Below, one piece after another: positions 16,606-24,812 of a DNA stretch of 64,000 nucleotides (position 1 is the first letter of the stretch; each line of letters begins with the position of its first letter). The DNA comes from MFD01275-c22 sp963705885. GTDB taxonomy: Bacteria > Actinomycetota > Actinomycetes > JACCUZ01. The stretch lies in the NCBI GenBank assembly GCA_963705885.1, contig OY970120.1, positions 1,116,001-1,180,000 on the forward strand, given 5' to 3'. The position numbers and the translations under genes were made by a program. Under the pieces are notes generated by a model. The model searched no databases and was not told the DNA's origin. It worked only from the letters and a program-made list of their open reading frames with translations.

Positions 16606-17973
16606 ATGTCGACATCGCACCCCGACCGCGTGGCCGCGCTGACCGACGTCGAGCGGGACCGGTTCGTCGCCGAGCACCCGCGCAGCCGCGAGCTCTTCGA
16701 GCGGGCCCGTGCGGTCATGCCCGGCGGCGTCCCGATGAGCTGGATGGCCAAGTGGCCGGGACCGTTCCCCGTCTTCGTCGCCGAGGCGTCCGGCGCGCAC
16801 TTCCGTGACGTCGACGGCCACGACTACGTCGACCTGTGCCTGGGCGACACCGGCGCCATGACCGGGCACTCGCCGCAGCCGACCGTCGAGGCCGTACGCC
16901 GCCAGGTCGCCCAGGGCATCACCTCGATGCTGCCCACCGAGGACTCCGTGGTGGTCGCGACCGAGCTGGGGCGGCGGTTCGGGCTGCCGCTGTGGCAGTT
17001 CACCCTGTCCGCGACCGACGCCAACCGGCACGCCGTGCGCTACGCCCGGCACCTCACCGGCCGGGGCAAGGTCGTCGTGCACGACTTCTGCTACCACGGC
17101 AGCGTCGACGAGACGTTCGCGACGCTGGACGACACGGGGCGTACGGTCGCCCGGCGCGGCAACATCGGCCCGCCGGTCGACCCGGCCGAGACCACGATCG
17201 CCGTGGAGTTCAACGACGTCGACGGGCTGGAGAAGGCGCTCGCGACCGGTGAGGTCGCGGCCGTCCTGTGCGAGCCCGCGCTGACCAACGTCGGCATCGT
17301 GCTCCCGGACCCCGGCTACCACGACGCGCTGCGCGAGCTGACCCGCCGGCACGGCACCGTGCTGGTCGTCGACGAGACGCACACGCTCTCGGCCGGGCCG
17401 GGCGGCTGGACGGCCGCGCACGGCCTCGAGCCCGACATGCTCACCCTCGGCAAGGCGGTCGCCGGCGGCATCCCGGCGGGGGCGTTCGGCATGACCCGCG
17501 AGATCGCCGACCGCATCGCGCGCTCGGTCGGCCTCGAGGACGTCGACGTCGGCGGCATCGGCGGGACCCTGGCCGGCAACGCGCTGTCGCTGGCCGCGAT
17601 GCGGGTCACCCTCACCGAGGTGCTCACCGACGCGGCCTACGCGCACATGCTCCCGCTCGGCGACCGCTGGGCCGACGGCGTCGACGCGGGCATCGCGGCG
17701 CACGGGCTCGGCTGGCACTGCAACCGGCTGGGGGCGCGCGCGGAGTACACGTTCACCCCGGACGCGCCGCGCACGGGCGCGCAGGCCCACGCGGCCGGCG
17801 ACTTCGCGCTCGAGCAGCTGCTGCACCTGTTCGCGCTCAACCGCGGCATCCTGCTCACGCCGTTCCACAACATGGCGCTGATGTCCCCCGCCACGACGGA
17901 GGCCGACGTCGACCGGCACACCGAGGTGTTCGGCGAGGTGCTGGCCGCGCTGGCGGGCCACCCCGCGGCCTGA
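16606..17973 (+). CDS. Class-III aminotransferase / glutamate-1-semialdehyde aminomutase-like
   Basis: A 455-residue PLP enzyme of fold type I. The sequence shows PGGVPMSWMAKWPGPFPVF near the N-terminus, VVVHDFCYHGSVDETFA for cofactor and substrate binding, LVVDETHT, and the PLP lysine in MLTLGKAVAGGIPAGAFG (Lys283). The length and PGGV start resemble HemL, but the essential heme-pathway context is missing here. A specialised transaminase is more likely. The ATG is at 16606 and the gene stands alone. Confidence 0.87.
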   Translation: MSTSHPDRVAALTDVERDRFVAEHPRSRELFERARAVMPGGVPMSWMAKWPGPFPVFVAEASGAHFRDVDGHDYVDLCLGDTGAMTGHSPQPTVEAVRRQVAQGITSMLPTEDSVVVATELGRRFGLPLWQFTLSATDANRHAVRYARHLTGRGKVVVHDFCYHGSVDETFATLDDTGRTVARRGNIGPPVDPAETTIAVEFNDVDGLEKALATGEVAAVLCEPALTNVGIVLPDPGYHDALRELTRRHGTVLVVDETHTLSAGPGGWTAAHGLEPDMLTLGKAVAGGIPAGAFGMTREIADRIARSVGLEDVDVGGIGGTLAGNALSLAAMRVTLTEVLTDAAYAHMLPLGDRWADGVDAGIAAHGLGWHCNRLGARAEYTFTPDAPRTGAQAHAAGDFALEQLLHLFALNRGILLTPFHNMALMSPATTEADVDRHTEVFGEVLAALAGHPAA

Positions 17974-18029
17974 CGCGTCGTCCGGGGGGTCGGCGGGTGG
18001 CCCGATCGTGCGCCCGGGCCACGCCGGAT

Positions 18030-18047
18030 ATGACCCGGGCGGGTCAT
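18030..18047. promoter_or_regulatory. Palindrome upstream of the 55-residue protein gene
   Basis: ATGACCCG and CGGGTCAT are perfect inverted repeats with a 2-bp spacer. A further half-like GGTCAT occurs at 18062-18067. It lies about 105 bp upstream of the small gene at 18153 and could be an operator. Confidence 0.35.
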
Positions 18048-18152
18048 GGCGGGCCAAAAGCGGTCATACCTAGGCTGGCACTGCCCGGGGCGGCCCGCCC
18101 CGCGCGGCGGGTGCAGCAGCGGCCCGCCCCCGCCGTCGAGGAGCGTCGCCCG

Positions 18153-18320
18153 GTGGCCCACAAGGTCGACTCCCGACTCGAGGACCCTCTCGCCCTCGAC
18201 GAGATCGAGCTCTACGGCGAGCTGGTCATCGCCGCCTCGGCCTCGGACGGTCCGCTCAGCCAGGACCAGATCGACCGCGTGCTCGGCGTCCGCGCCGGCC
18301 ACGGGTCGGTGGCCCGCTAG
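18153..18320 (+). CDS. Small acidic actinobacterial protein, 55 residues
   Basis: The protein is short and has a conserved-looking core DPLALDEIELYGELVIAA followed by LSQDQIDRVLGV, probably two helices. Similar 50-60-residue proteins occur widely in actinobacteria, but I know of no assigned function. The GTG at 18153 has GAGGAG 8 nt upstream (18139-18144), which decides the start. It lies between the aminomutase-like gene and the DUF47/pit pair. Confidence 0.65.
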   Translation: MAHKVDSRLEDPLALDEIELYGELVIAASASDGPLSQDQIDRVLGVRAGHGSVAR

Positions 18321-18434
18321 GCCGGCCCCGGCCCGTACCGGCCCCGGATTGCGCCCGGCGGCCTGCTGCTGCGTAGCATCCCCCTCCGGACCTGCACCCC
18401 CCGTCCGCCGACGTGCTTTGATCCGGGAGCCTCC

Positions 18435-19055
18435 GTGCGCATCCGCCTCACCCCACGCCAGACCTCGTTCTACGGGATGTTCGCCACGTCCGGCGAGAAC
18501 CTCGTCGTCGGGGCCGGCCTGCTCAAGGACCTCCTCGGTGCCGACGCGGAGGAGCGCAAGAGGATCGCCGAGAAGATGCGGGCCTGCGAGCACGCCGGCG
18601 ACGAGGCGACCCACGCGATCATGCGCGAGCTCAACGAGACGTTCGTGACGCCGTTCGACCGTGAGGACATCTACCGCCTCGCGTCCTCGCTCGACGACGT
18701 CATGGACTTCATGGAGGCGGCGGTCGACCTCGTCGTGCTCTACAACATCGGCGAGCTGCCGGCCGAGATCGCCGACCAGGTCGACGTCCTCGAGCGGGCG
18801 GCCGAGCTGACCGCCGCGGCGATGCCGCGGCTGCGGTCGATGAAGGACCTCAGCGACTACTGGATCGAGCTCAACCGGCTGGAGAACCAGGCCGACCAGG
18901 TCTACCGGCGGCTGCTGGCCAAGCTGTTCAACGGGTCCTACGACGCGCTGACCGTGCTGAAGCTCAAGGAGGTCGTCGACCAGCTCGAGGCGGCGGCCGA
19001 CGCGTTCGAGCACGTCGCGAACACGGTGGAGACGATCGCGGTCAAGGAGTCCTGA
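18435..19055 (+). CDS. DUF47-family (PhoU-like) protein, Pit accessory
   Basis: A 206-residue all-helical protein of the DUF47/PhoU-like family, with EHAGDEATHAIMRELNETFVTPFDREDIYRLA early and a C-terminal QADQVYRRLLAKLF...EVVDQLEAAADAFEHVANTVE helix pair. These proteins are usually encoded next to low-affinity phosphate transporters and probably modulate them. The pit gene begins 3 bp after this stop, so the two form an operon. The GTG at 18435 has GGGAG upstream, and TAGCAT near 18374 is a possible -10 box. Confidence 0.9.
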   Translation: MRIRLTPRQTSFYGMFATSGENLVVGAGLLKDLLGADAEERKRIAEKMRACEHAGDEATHAIMRELNETFVTPFDREDIYRLASSLDDVMDFMEAAVDLVVLYNIGELPAEIADQVDVLERAAELTAAAMPRLRSMKDLSDYWIELNRLENQADQVYRRLLAKLFNGSYDALTVLKLKEVVDQLEAAADAFEHVANTVETIAVKES

Positions 19056-19058
19056 CCG

Positions 19059-20051
19059 GTGGAGCTCGCCATGATCATCGCGGTCATCATGATCGCGTTG
19101 GTCTTCGACTACACCAACGGCTTCCACGACGCGGCGAACGCCATCGCGACGTCGGTGTCGACGCGGGCGTTGACGCCGCGGGTCGCCCTCCTGCTGGCGG
19201 CCGTGATGAACTTCGTCGGGGCGTTCCTCGGCACCAAGGTCGCCAAGACCGTCTTCAGCGTGCTGGAGCCGCCGTCCGGTGAGCACGCCCTCGTCGTGGT
19301 CCTCGCGGCCCTCATGGGCGCGATCACCTGGAACCTCATCACCTGGTACCTCGGGCTGCCTTCCTCGTCCTCGCACGCCCTGATCGGCGGCCTGGTCGGC
19401 GCCGGCCTCGCCGGGTCGGTCACCGTGCAGTGGGACTCGGTCGTCGACAAGGTGGTCATCCCGATGCTGTTCTCGCCGCTGGTCGGCGGGCTGCTCGCGT
19501 TCCTCCTGATGGCGGCGATCCTGTGGGTGTTCAAGGACCGCAAGCCCGGCCCGACCAACCGCGGGTTCCGGATCGCCCAGACCGTGTCCGCGTCGGCGAT
19601 GGCGCTGGGCCACGGGCTGCAGGACGCGCAGAAGACGATGGGTGTCATCGTGCTCGCGCTGGTGACCGGCGGCTACCAGGACGACTTCGACATCCCGTGG
19701 TGGGTGGTCGTCCTCGCGGCCAGCGCGATCTCCCTGGGGACCTACTCCGGCGGTTGGCGGATCATGCGCACCCTGGGCCGGCGGATCATCCAGATCGACC
19801 CGCCGCGAGGCTTCGCGGCCGAGACCGTCGCCTCGGCGGTGCTCTACACGACGGCCTACGCGTTCGAGGCGCCGATCTCGACGACCCAGACGATCACCGG
19901 CTCGATCATGGGTGCCGGTGCCTCGAAGGGCCGGCGCGCGGTCCGCTGGGGGGTCGCCGGCAACATCCTCATCGCCTGGGTGCTGACGATCCCCATGGCC
20001 GGCCTCGTCGCCGCCGTCGTCTACTACATCGCCCACGTCTTCCTCGAGTAG
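19059..20051 (+). CDS. pit: Low-affinity inorganic phosphate transporter (Pit family)
   Basis: A 330-residue integral membrane protein of the PiT family. The duplicated signature is visible: DYTNGFHDAANAIATSVSTRALTP near residue 17, and a second copy in the C-terminal half (AYAFEAPISTTQTITGSIMGAGASKGRRAV). GLPSSSSHALIGGLVGAG is the central family motif. It imports phosphate (or metal phosphate) using the proton gradient. It is coupled to DUF47, and the pst operon follows 1.5 kb downstream after a nuclease cassette. Confidence 0.93.
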   Translation: MELAMIIAVIMIALVFDYTNGFHDAANAIATSVSTRALTPRVALLLAAVMNFVGAFLGTKVAKTVFSVLEPPSGEHALVVVLAALMGAITWNLITWYLGLPSSSSHALIGGLVGAGLAGSVTVQWDSVVDKVVIPMLFSPLVGGLLAFLLMAAILWVFKDRKPGPTNRGFRIAQTVSASAMALGHGLQDAQKTMGVIVLALVTGGYQDDFDIPWWVVVLAASAISLGTYSGGWRIMRTLGRRIIQIDPPRGFAAETVASAVLYTTAYAFEAPISTTQTITGSIMGAGASKGRRAVRWGVAGNILIAWVLTIPMAGLVAAVVYYIAHVFLE

Positions 20052-20070
20052 CCGCCCCCCATACCTCCCC

Positions 20071-20156
20071 GGTGATCATGCACAAGTGGTTGTGACCGGG
20101 CATCCCCGCAGGTCAGCGCCCCGTCCACCCGCGGTGATCATGCGCGAGTGGTTGTG
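20071..20156 (+). repeat. Composite terminal repeat, left end of cassette 1
   Basis: Two direct copies of a 24-bp motif, at 20071-20094 and 20133-20156, with core GTGATCATGCRCRAGTGGTT. They are joined by a linker containing GCAGGTCAGCGCC. The outer copy has GCAC and AAG variants, the inner copy GCGC and GAG. The same structure, inverted, bounds the other side of the nuclease gene at 21220-21306. Confidence 0.93.
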
Positions 20157-20224
20157 GGCCGGGTGCCCGGGTGCGCTGATCCGGCCGACTCCTGTGGACA
20201 ACCCCGGACGTCCCGCCGGCCGCC

Positions 20225-21208
20225 GTGGCCAGGCTCGGCCACATGTGGTCGTACGCCACGGTCTTCGGGCCGGAGCCCTTCACCCTGCGCCAGGCGGCGC
20301 GTCACCGCCTGACCCGCGGGGCACTGCGCGAGCTGGTCGGTCGGGGGCTGGTCCGGCGGGTGCTGCGCGGGGTGTACGTCGACGCGCGGGTGCCGGACAG
20401 CGTCGAGCTGCGGGCGCGGGCGCTCGCGCTGGTCGTGCCGCCGGGTGTGGTGGTGGGGCTGCGGACCGCGGCGTGGCTGCACGGCGTCGACGTCAGCGCC
20501 ATGGGCTCGCACCTGCGGACGCCCCCGATCGACCTGATGGCGCCGGCCGGGTCGTCGGCCACCCGCAGGCCCGGGGTGCGCGGGCTCTCGGGGCCGTTGC
20601 GCGACGGCGACGTCTGGGAGCGGGCCGGACTCGCCGTCACGAACCCGGTGCGCACGGCCGCAGACCTCGCCCGGCTGCTGCGCCGGCCCGATGCGCTCGC
20701 CTCGCTGGACGCGATGTTCCGGCTGCTGGGCGGGCTCGACGCTGAGGTCGTGCTCGCCGAGCTCGAGCCGTTCGCGGGCTACCGCGGGGTGGTGCAGGCG
20801 CGTGAGCTCGTGTCGATCGCCGACGGGCGTGCCGAGTCGCCGATGGAGAGCCGCGCCCGGCTGCGCGCGCTGGACGCCGGCTTCCCGCCGTTCGAGCCGC
20901 AGGTGCAGGTGTTCGACGACCTGGGCGGCTTCGTGGCGCGGCTGGACCTCGGGCGACGCCGCGAGCGCAGGGCCATCGAGTACGACGGAGACGTCGCCCA
21001 TGCCACGGCGGCCCAGCAGGCGCACGACCGCATCCGCCGGGCGCGGGCCGAGGAGTGCGGCTGGGGCGTCGCCGTCGTCACCGCCGTTCACGTGCTGAGC
21101 CGCGGTCTGGCCTTCGAGCGCGGCGTGGCCGAGCTGCTGGGGCGCGAGTTCCGGCTCACCCGCCACCATCCGCGGTACGGCGGGTGGGACCGTCCGGGCG
21201 GCGGCTGA
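20225..21208 (+). CDS. AbiEi-like winged-helix protein with PD-(D/E)XK (DUF559-like) nuclease domain
   Basis: A 327-residue protein. Residues ~15-110 resemble the AbiEi antitoxin N-terminal region: a winged helix (FTLRQAARHRLTRGALRELVGRGLVRRVLRGVYVD) followed by the domain that judges type IV antitoxins. The C-terminal ~110 residues resemble DUF559/Vsr-like endonucleases: ESPMESRARL, then RLDLG, then AIEYDGD, giving candidate E...D...E-x-D metal ligands. No AbiEii toxin is adjacent, so a nuclease is likelier than an antitoxin. The GTG is at 20225; an ATG at 20243 is equally possible. Confidence 0.8.
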   Translation: MARLGHMWSYATVFGPEPFTLRQAARHRLTRGALRELVGRGLVRRVLRGVYVDARVPDSVELRARALALVVPPGVVVGLRTAAWLHGVDVSAMGSHLRTPPIDLMAPAGSSATRRPGVRGLSGPLRDGDVWERAGLAVTNPVRTAADLARLLRRPDALASLDAMFRLLGGLDAEVVLAELEPFAGYRGVVQARELVSIADGRAESPMESRARLRALDAGFPPFEPQVQVFDDLGGFVARLDLGRRRERRAIEYDGDVAHATAAQQAHDRIRRARAEECGWGVAVVTAVHVLSRGLAFERGVAELLGREFRLTRHHPRYGGWDRPGGG

Positions 21209-21219
21209 CGGTCCGGCGC

Positions 21220-21306
21220 CACAACCACTTGCGCATGATCACCGCGGGTGGGGCGGGGCGCTGACCTGCGGCGATGGCCCGTCACAACCACTTGTGCATG
21301 ATCACC
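21220..21306 (-). repeat. Composite terminal repeat, right end of cassette 1
   Basis: The inverted counterpart of 20071-20156. The motif copies lie at 21283-21306 (outer, GCAC variant) and 21220-21243 (inner, GCGC variant), both on the minus strand, 63 bp apart start to start. The linker again contains GCAGGTCAGCGCC on the minus strand. The inner edge lies 12 bp after the nuclease stop codon. Confidence 0.93.
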
Positions 21307-21417
21307 GGGGGGTGGGGCGGCGGGTTCACCGGGGCGGGGTGATGAGGGGGTGTGGGGTGGTGCCGCGCGTTCGCCTGGGGGGTGGGGGGTGGTGCGGCAG
21401 CGACTCGGACCGGGGGC

Positions 21418-21472
21418 GTTCACCCGCCGTTCACCGGCGGCGGGCCACCGCTTCACCTTGGCTGCCTACGTT
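21418..21472 (+). promoter_or_regulatory. PHO box array and promoter of pstS
   Basis: Two adjacent 11-bp direct repeats GTTCACCCGCC (21418-21428) and GTTCACCGGCG (21429-21439) match the actinobacterial PHO box. A degenerate unit follows, then CTTCACCTTGG (21451-21461) in the same 11-bp phase. A TACGTT -10 box lies at 21467-21472. The expected binder is the PhoP/RegX3-type regulator, here probably the regX3 product encoded at 52856. Confidence 0.85.
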
Positions 21473-21531
21473 GCGGCTCGTACGGACCCGTGACGCGGCC
21501 GAGAGCCGGCCCACCGAGAGAGGTTCCCACC

Positions 21532-22638
21532 GTGACGAGTAGCACCGTGCGCCGCGCCGCTCTGCCCGCGGCCGTCGTGCTCAGCCTCGCCCTCAGCGCC
21601 TGTGGCGCGGCCAACGAGCGCACCACCAGCACCTCCGGGACGACCGCCGGGGCCACCGAGCTCTCGGGCACCCTCGCCGGCGCCGGCGCCAGCTCGCAGG
21701 CGGCCGCGATGGAGGCGTGGGTCGCCGGCTTCAACAGCGAGAACCCCGACGTGACCGTGAACTACGACCCGATCGGCTCCGGCGGCGGCCGCGAGCAGTT
21801 CATCGCCGGCGGCACCGACTTCGCCGGCAGCGACGCCTACCTCGACGAGGAGGAGCTGCCCGCGGCCGAGAAGCGCTGCGGCGGCCAGGTCATCGAGGCC
21901 CCGGTCTACGTCTCGCCGATCGCCGTCGCGTTCAACCTCGAGGGCGTGGACGAGCTCAACCTGGGCCCGGCCGAGATCGCCGGCATCTTCGCCCAGGAGA
22001 TCACCACGTGGGACGACCCGGCCATCGCCGACCTCAACCCCGACGTCGAGCTGCCCGGCACGAAGGTCACGCCGGTCAACCGGTCGGACGAGTCGGGCAC
22101 GACCGAGAACTTCGTCGAGTACCTGGCCGCGACCGCGCCGGACGTGTGGACCTACGAGGTCAGCGGGGTCTGGCCGGTCAAGGGCGGCGAGGCCGCCCAG
22201 GGCACCTCGGGTGTCGTCGGCGCGATCGAGGGCGGCGACGGGACGGTCGGCTACGCCGACGCCAGCCAGGTCGGCGACCTCACGGTGGCCAAGGTCGGGG
22301 TCGGCGAGGAGTTCGTCGAGTACTCGCCGGAGGCCGCCGCGTCGGTCCTCGAGGTCTCGCCGCGCGTCGAGGGAGCGGGGGACAGCGTCTTCGCCTACGA
22401 CCTGGCCCGCGACACCACCGAGAGCGGCACCTACCCGATCGTGCTGGTGTCCTACGGCCTGGCGTGCGCGACCTACAACTCGCAGGAGAAGGCCGACCTC
22501 GTGAAGGCCTTCATGATTTACGTCACCAGCGAGGCCGGGCAGCAGGCCGCGGCCGAGTCCGCGGGCAGCGCGCCGATCCCGGCCAGCCTGCGTGACGAGG
22601 TCGCTCCCGCCATCGAGGCGATCACCGCGGCGGGCTGA
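21532..22638 (+). CDS. pstS: Phosphate ABC transporter substrate-binding lipoprotein PstS
   Basis: A 368-residue lipoprotein with signal peptide and lipobox LSAC (Cys near residue 24), then a linker and the PBP-type phosphate-binding domain. Typical segments are LAGAGASSQAAAMEAWVAGF, YDPIGSGGGREQFIAGGTDFAGSDAYL and NRSDESGTTENFVEYL, which bind phosphate through Ser/Asp/Arg residues. The GTG at 21532 follows GAGAGAGG. It is the first gene of pstSCAB, downstream of a PHO box array. Confidence 0.95.
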   Translation: MTSSTVRRAALPAAVVLSLALSACGAANERTTSTSGTTAGATELSGTLAGAGASSQAAAMEAWVAGFNSENPDVTVNYDPIGSGGGREQFIAGGTDFAGSDAYLDEEELPAAEKRCGGQVIEAPVYVSPIAVAFNLEGVDELNLGPAEIAGIFAQEITTWDDPAIADLNPDVELPGTKVTPVNRSDESGTTENFVEYLAATAPDVWTYEVSGVWPVKGGEAAQGTSGVVGAIEGGDGTVGYADASQVGDLTVAKVGVGEEFVEYSPEAAASVLEVSPRVEGAGDSVFAYDLARDTTESGTYPIVLVSYGLACATYNSQEKADLVKAFMIYVTSEAGQQAAAESAGSAPIPASLRDEVAPAIEAITAAG

Positions 22639-22665
22639 CCGCCGTCCCCCGCCACGGGGCCCGGT

Positions 22666-22681
22666 AGGTGCCGACGCACCT
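22666..22681. terminator. Small hairpin between pstS and pstC
   Basis: AGGTGC-CGAC-GCACCT forms a 6-bp stem in the 107-bp gap after pstS. It could act as a partial terminator or 3' stabiliser giving more pstS than pstCAB mRNA, as is known for such operons. The signal is weak. Confidence 0.3.
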
Positions 22682-22745
22682 CGGACCGCCCCGGCCCCCT
22701 GGAGTCGAGCGACACCGCACGGCACCTCACCGCGAAGGACCACTC

Positions 22746-23690
22746 GTGAGCACCTCCACCCGGAGCCCGGCCACCCCGAAGACGTACCAACGTCTCGGGG
22801 ACCGCGTGTTCTCCGCCGGCGCGCGCGGCGCGGGGATCCTCATCCTGCTCGTGCTCGCGGGCGTCGCCGTCTTCCTCGCCTACGAGGCGTGGCCGGCGAT
22901 CACCGCGCCCGCGCGGGAGATCCCCGGCGGCGACGGGCTCGTCTCGTACGTCCTCCCGCTGGCGTTCGGCACGCTGCTGTCCGCGACGCTGGCGCTGGTG
23001 ATCGCCACGCCGCTCGCGGTCGGCATCGCGCTGTTCATCTCGCACTACGCGCCGCGGCGGCTGGCCCAGGGCCTGGGCTACGTCGTCGACCTGCTCGCCG
23101 CCGTGCCGAGCATCATCTTCGGCCTGTGGGGACTCACGGTGCTCGCGCCCCGGGTCGCCGGGCTGTCGCTGTGGCTCGAGGAGAACCTCGGGTTCGTCCC
23201 GCTCTTCGCCGGGCCGGCCTCGGCGACCGGGCGGACCATGCTCACGGTCAGCATCGTCCTCGCCGTGATGATCCTGCCCATCATCACCGCCGTCGCCCGC
23301 GAGGTCTTCCTGCAGACGCCACGGCTGCACGAGGAGGCCTCGCTCGCCCTCGGTGCGACGCGCTGGGAGATGATCAGGATGTCGGTTCTCCCCTTCGGCA
23401 GGTCGGGCGTGATCAGCGCCGCCATGCTGGGGCTCGGCCGGGCACTCGGCGAGACGATGGCCGTCGCGATCATCCTGTCGCCGTCGGGCGGCGTCACCCT
23501 CAACCTCATCGGCCAGGGCAACCCCTCGACGATCGCGGCGAACATCGCCCTGCAGTTCCCCGAGTCGACCGGCGTCGCGGTCAACACCCTGATCGCGTCC
23601 GGCCTGGTGCTCTTCCTGCTGACCCTGGCCGTCAACATGACCGCGCGGTGGATCGTGTCCCGGCGGGCCGAGTTCTCGGGGGCGAACTGA
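22746..23690 (+). CDS. pstC: Phosphate ABC transporter permease PstC
   Basis: A 314-residue inner-membrane permease with about six membrane segments and the EAA-type loop EEASLALGATRWEMIRMSVLPFGRSGVISAAMLGLGRALGETMAVAI, the coupling site for the PstB ATPase. The GTG at 22746 follows AAGGA. Its stop overlaps the pstA start (TGATG), so translation is coupled. Confidence 0.95.
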   Translation: MSTSTRSPATPKTYQRLGDRVFSAGARGAGILILLVLAGVAVFLAYEAWPAITAPAREIPGGDGLVSYVLPLAFGTLLSATLALVIATPLAVGIALFISHYAPRRLAQGLGYVVDLLAAVPSIIFGLWGLTVLAPRVAGLSLWLEENLGFVPLFAGPASATGRTMLTVSIVLAVMILPIITAVAREVFLQTPRLHEEASLALGATRWEMIRMSVLPFGRSGVISAAMLGLGRALGETMAVAIILSPSGGVTLNLIGQGNPSTIAANIALQFPESTGVAVNTLIASGLVLFLLTLAVNMTARWIVSRRAEFSGAN

Positions 23691-24766
23691 TGAGCGTCAC
23701 GACCCCGCAGCGCGAGTCGGCCCCGCCCGGGGACCGGACGGCGTTCACCGGCGGCACGCTCCCGTCCTGGGCGCCGTGGGCGACCCTTGCCGGGGCGGTG
23801 GCGCTCGGTGCCGTCCTCACGGTCGGCGCCGGCCTGCACATCGGTGTGGCGACGGTGCTCACGATCGCCGTGCACATGGTGGTCCTCTACGCCTGGTCGC
23901 GCGCCGTCGAGGGCGGCCGCCGGGCCACCGACCGGCTCGTGACGGCGGTCGTCACGAGCGCCTTCCTCGTCGCGCTGCTGCCGCTCGTGTCCGTCCTCGT
24001 CACCGTGCTGCAGAAGGGCCTGGTGCGTTTCGACGCCGAGTTCTTCACCTACTCGATGCGCGGCATCGTCGGCGAGGGCGGCGGCATCTACCACGCCCTC
24101 GTCGGCACTCTGATCATCACCGGCCTGGCGGCGGCCATCTCCGTCCCCGTGGGGCTCATGTCGGCGATCTACCTCGTCGAGTACGGCCGCGGCCGGCTGG
24201 CGAAGGCCATCACCTTCTTCGTCGACGTCATGACCGGCATCCCGTCCATCGTGGCCGGCCTGTTCGCGTACGCGCTGTTCGTGCTCTTCTTCGGCCCGGG
24301 CGTGCGCCTGGGCATCGCGGGCGCGGTCGCGCTGAGCGTCCTCATGGTGCCGGTCGTCGTGCGGGCCACCGAGGAGATGCTCAAGCTCGTGCCGAACGAG
24401 CTGCGGGAGGCGGCGCTGGCACTCGGCGTGCCCAAGTGGCGCACGGTCGTCAAGGTCGTGCTGCCCACCTCGGTGGCCGGCATCGCCAGCGGCATCACGC
24501 TGTCCATCGCGCGGGTCATCGGCGAGACCGCACCACTGCTCATCGTCGCCGGCACCACGACCGCGGTGAACCTCAACCCGTTCGAGGAGGGCCGGATGGC
24601 CACCCTGCCCGTGTTCTCCTACTACTCGTACTCGCTGCCGGGCGTGCCCCGAGAGCCCTACCTCGACCGCGCGTGGGCGGCGGCCCTCCTGCTGATCCTC
24701 ATCGTCATGACGCTCAACCTCGTCGGGCGCGTCATCGCCCGCGTCTTCGCCCCCAAGACCCGCTGA
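23690..24766 (+). CDS. pstA: Phosphate ABC transporter permease PstA
   Basis: A 358-residue permease. An N-terminal extension with two extra hydrophobic segments (about residues 25-100) precedes the conserved part, which contains SVPVGLMSAIYLVEYG, GIPSIVAGLFAYALFV and the EAA loop LREAALALGVPKWRTVVKVVLPTSVAGIASGITLSIARVIGETAPLL. The ATG at 23690 overlaps the pstC stop. It pairs with PstC in the membrane channel. Confidence 0.95.
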   Translation: MSVTTPQRESAPPGDRTAFTGGTLPSWAPWATLAGAVALGAVLTVGAGLHIGVATVLTIAVHMVVLYAWSRAVEGGRRATDRLVTAVVTSAFLVALLPLVSVLVTVLQKGLVRFDAEFFTYSMRGIVGEGGGIYHALVGTLIITGLAAAISVPVGLMSAIYLVEYGRGRLAKAITFFVDVMTGIPSIVAGLFAYALFVLFFGPGVRLGIAGAVALSVLMVPVVVRATEEMLKLVPNELREAALALGVPKWRTVVKVVLPTSVAGIASGITLSIARVIGETAPLLIVAGTTTAVNLNPFEEGRMATLPVFSYYSYSLPGVPREPYLDRAWAAALLLILIVMTLNLVGRVIARVFAPKTR

Positions 24767-24812
24767 CCCCGACCGCCCACCCGACGTCCCCCACCCTGAG
24801 AGACCCGCAACC

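Larger units (their letters stand above)
20071..21306. other. Nuclease cassette 1 bounded by inverted composite repeats
   Basis: A 1236-bp unit consists of the left repeat, a single gene (20225-21208, AbiEi/PD-(D/E)XK type) and the right repeat in opposite orientation. It is inserted between pit and pstS, which are often neighbours in phosphate regions. No transposase and no clear direct target duplication are seen at the edges. The second cassette, at 32812-33537, has the same ends but an unrelated nuclease gene. Confidence 0.7.

Noticed and set aside
16606..17973. hemL (heme biosynthesis)
   Set aside because: The fold and PGGV motif fit, but other heme genes are absent and the substrate-binding segments look specialised, so no hemL symbol was given.
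15661..19090. Further copies of the cassette motif from GATCATG or ATGATCA words inside genes
   Set aside because: These matches (e.g. near 15668 and 19070) are 6-8 bp coding coincidences without the GCRC-RAG-TGGTT part.
20225..21208. AbiE type IV toxin-antitoxin system
   Set aside because: Only an AbiEi-like winged helix is present. There is no AbiEii toxin on either side, and the C-terminus looks like a nuclease.
20071..21306. Classical insertion sequence
   Set aside because: Inverted ends are present, but the only gene is not a transposase and no direct target duplication is seen at the flanks.
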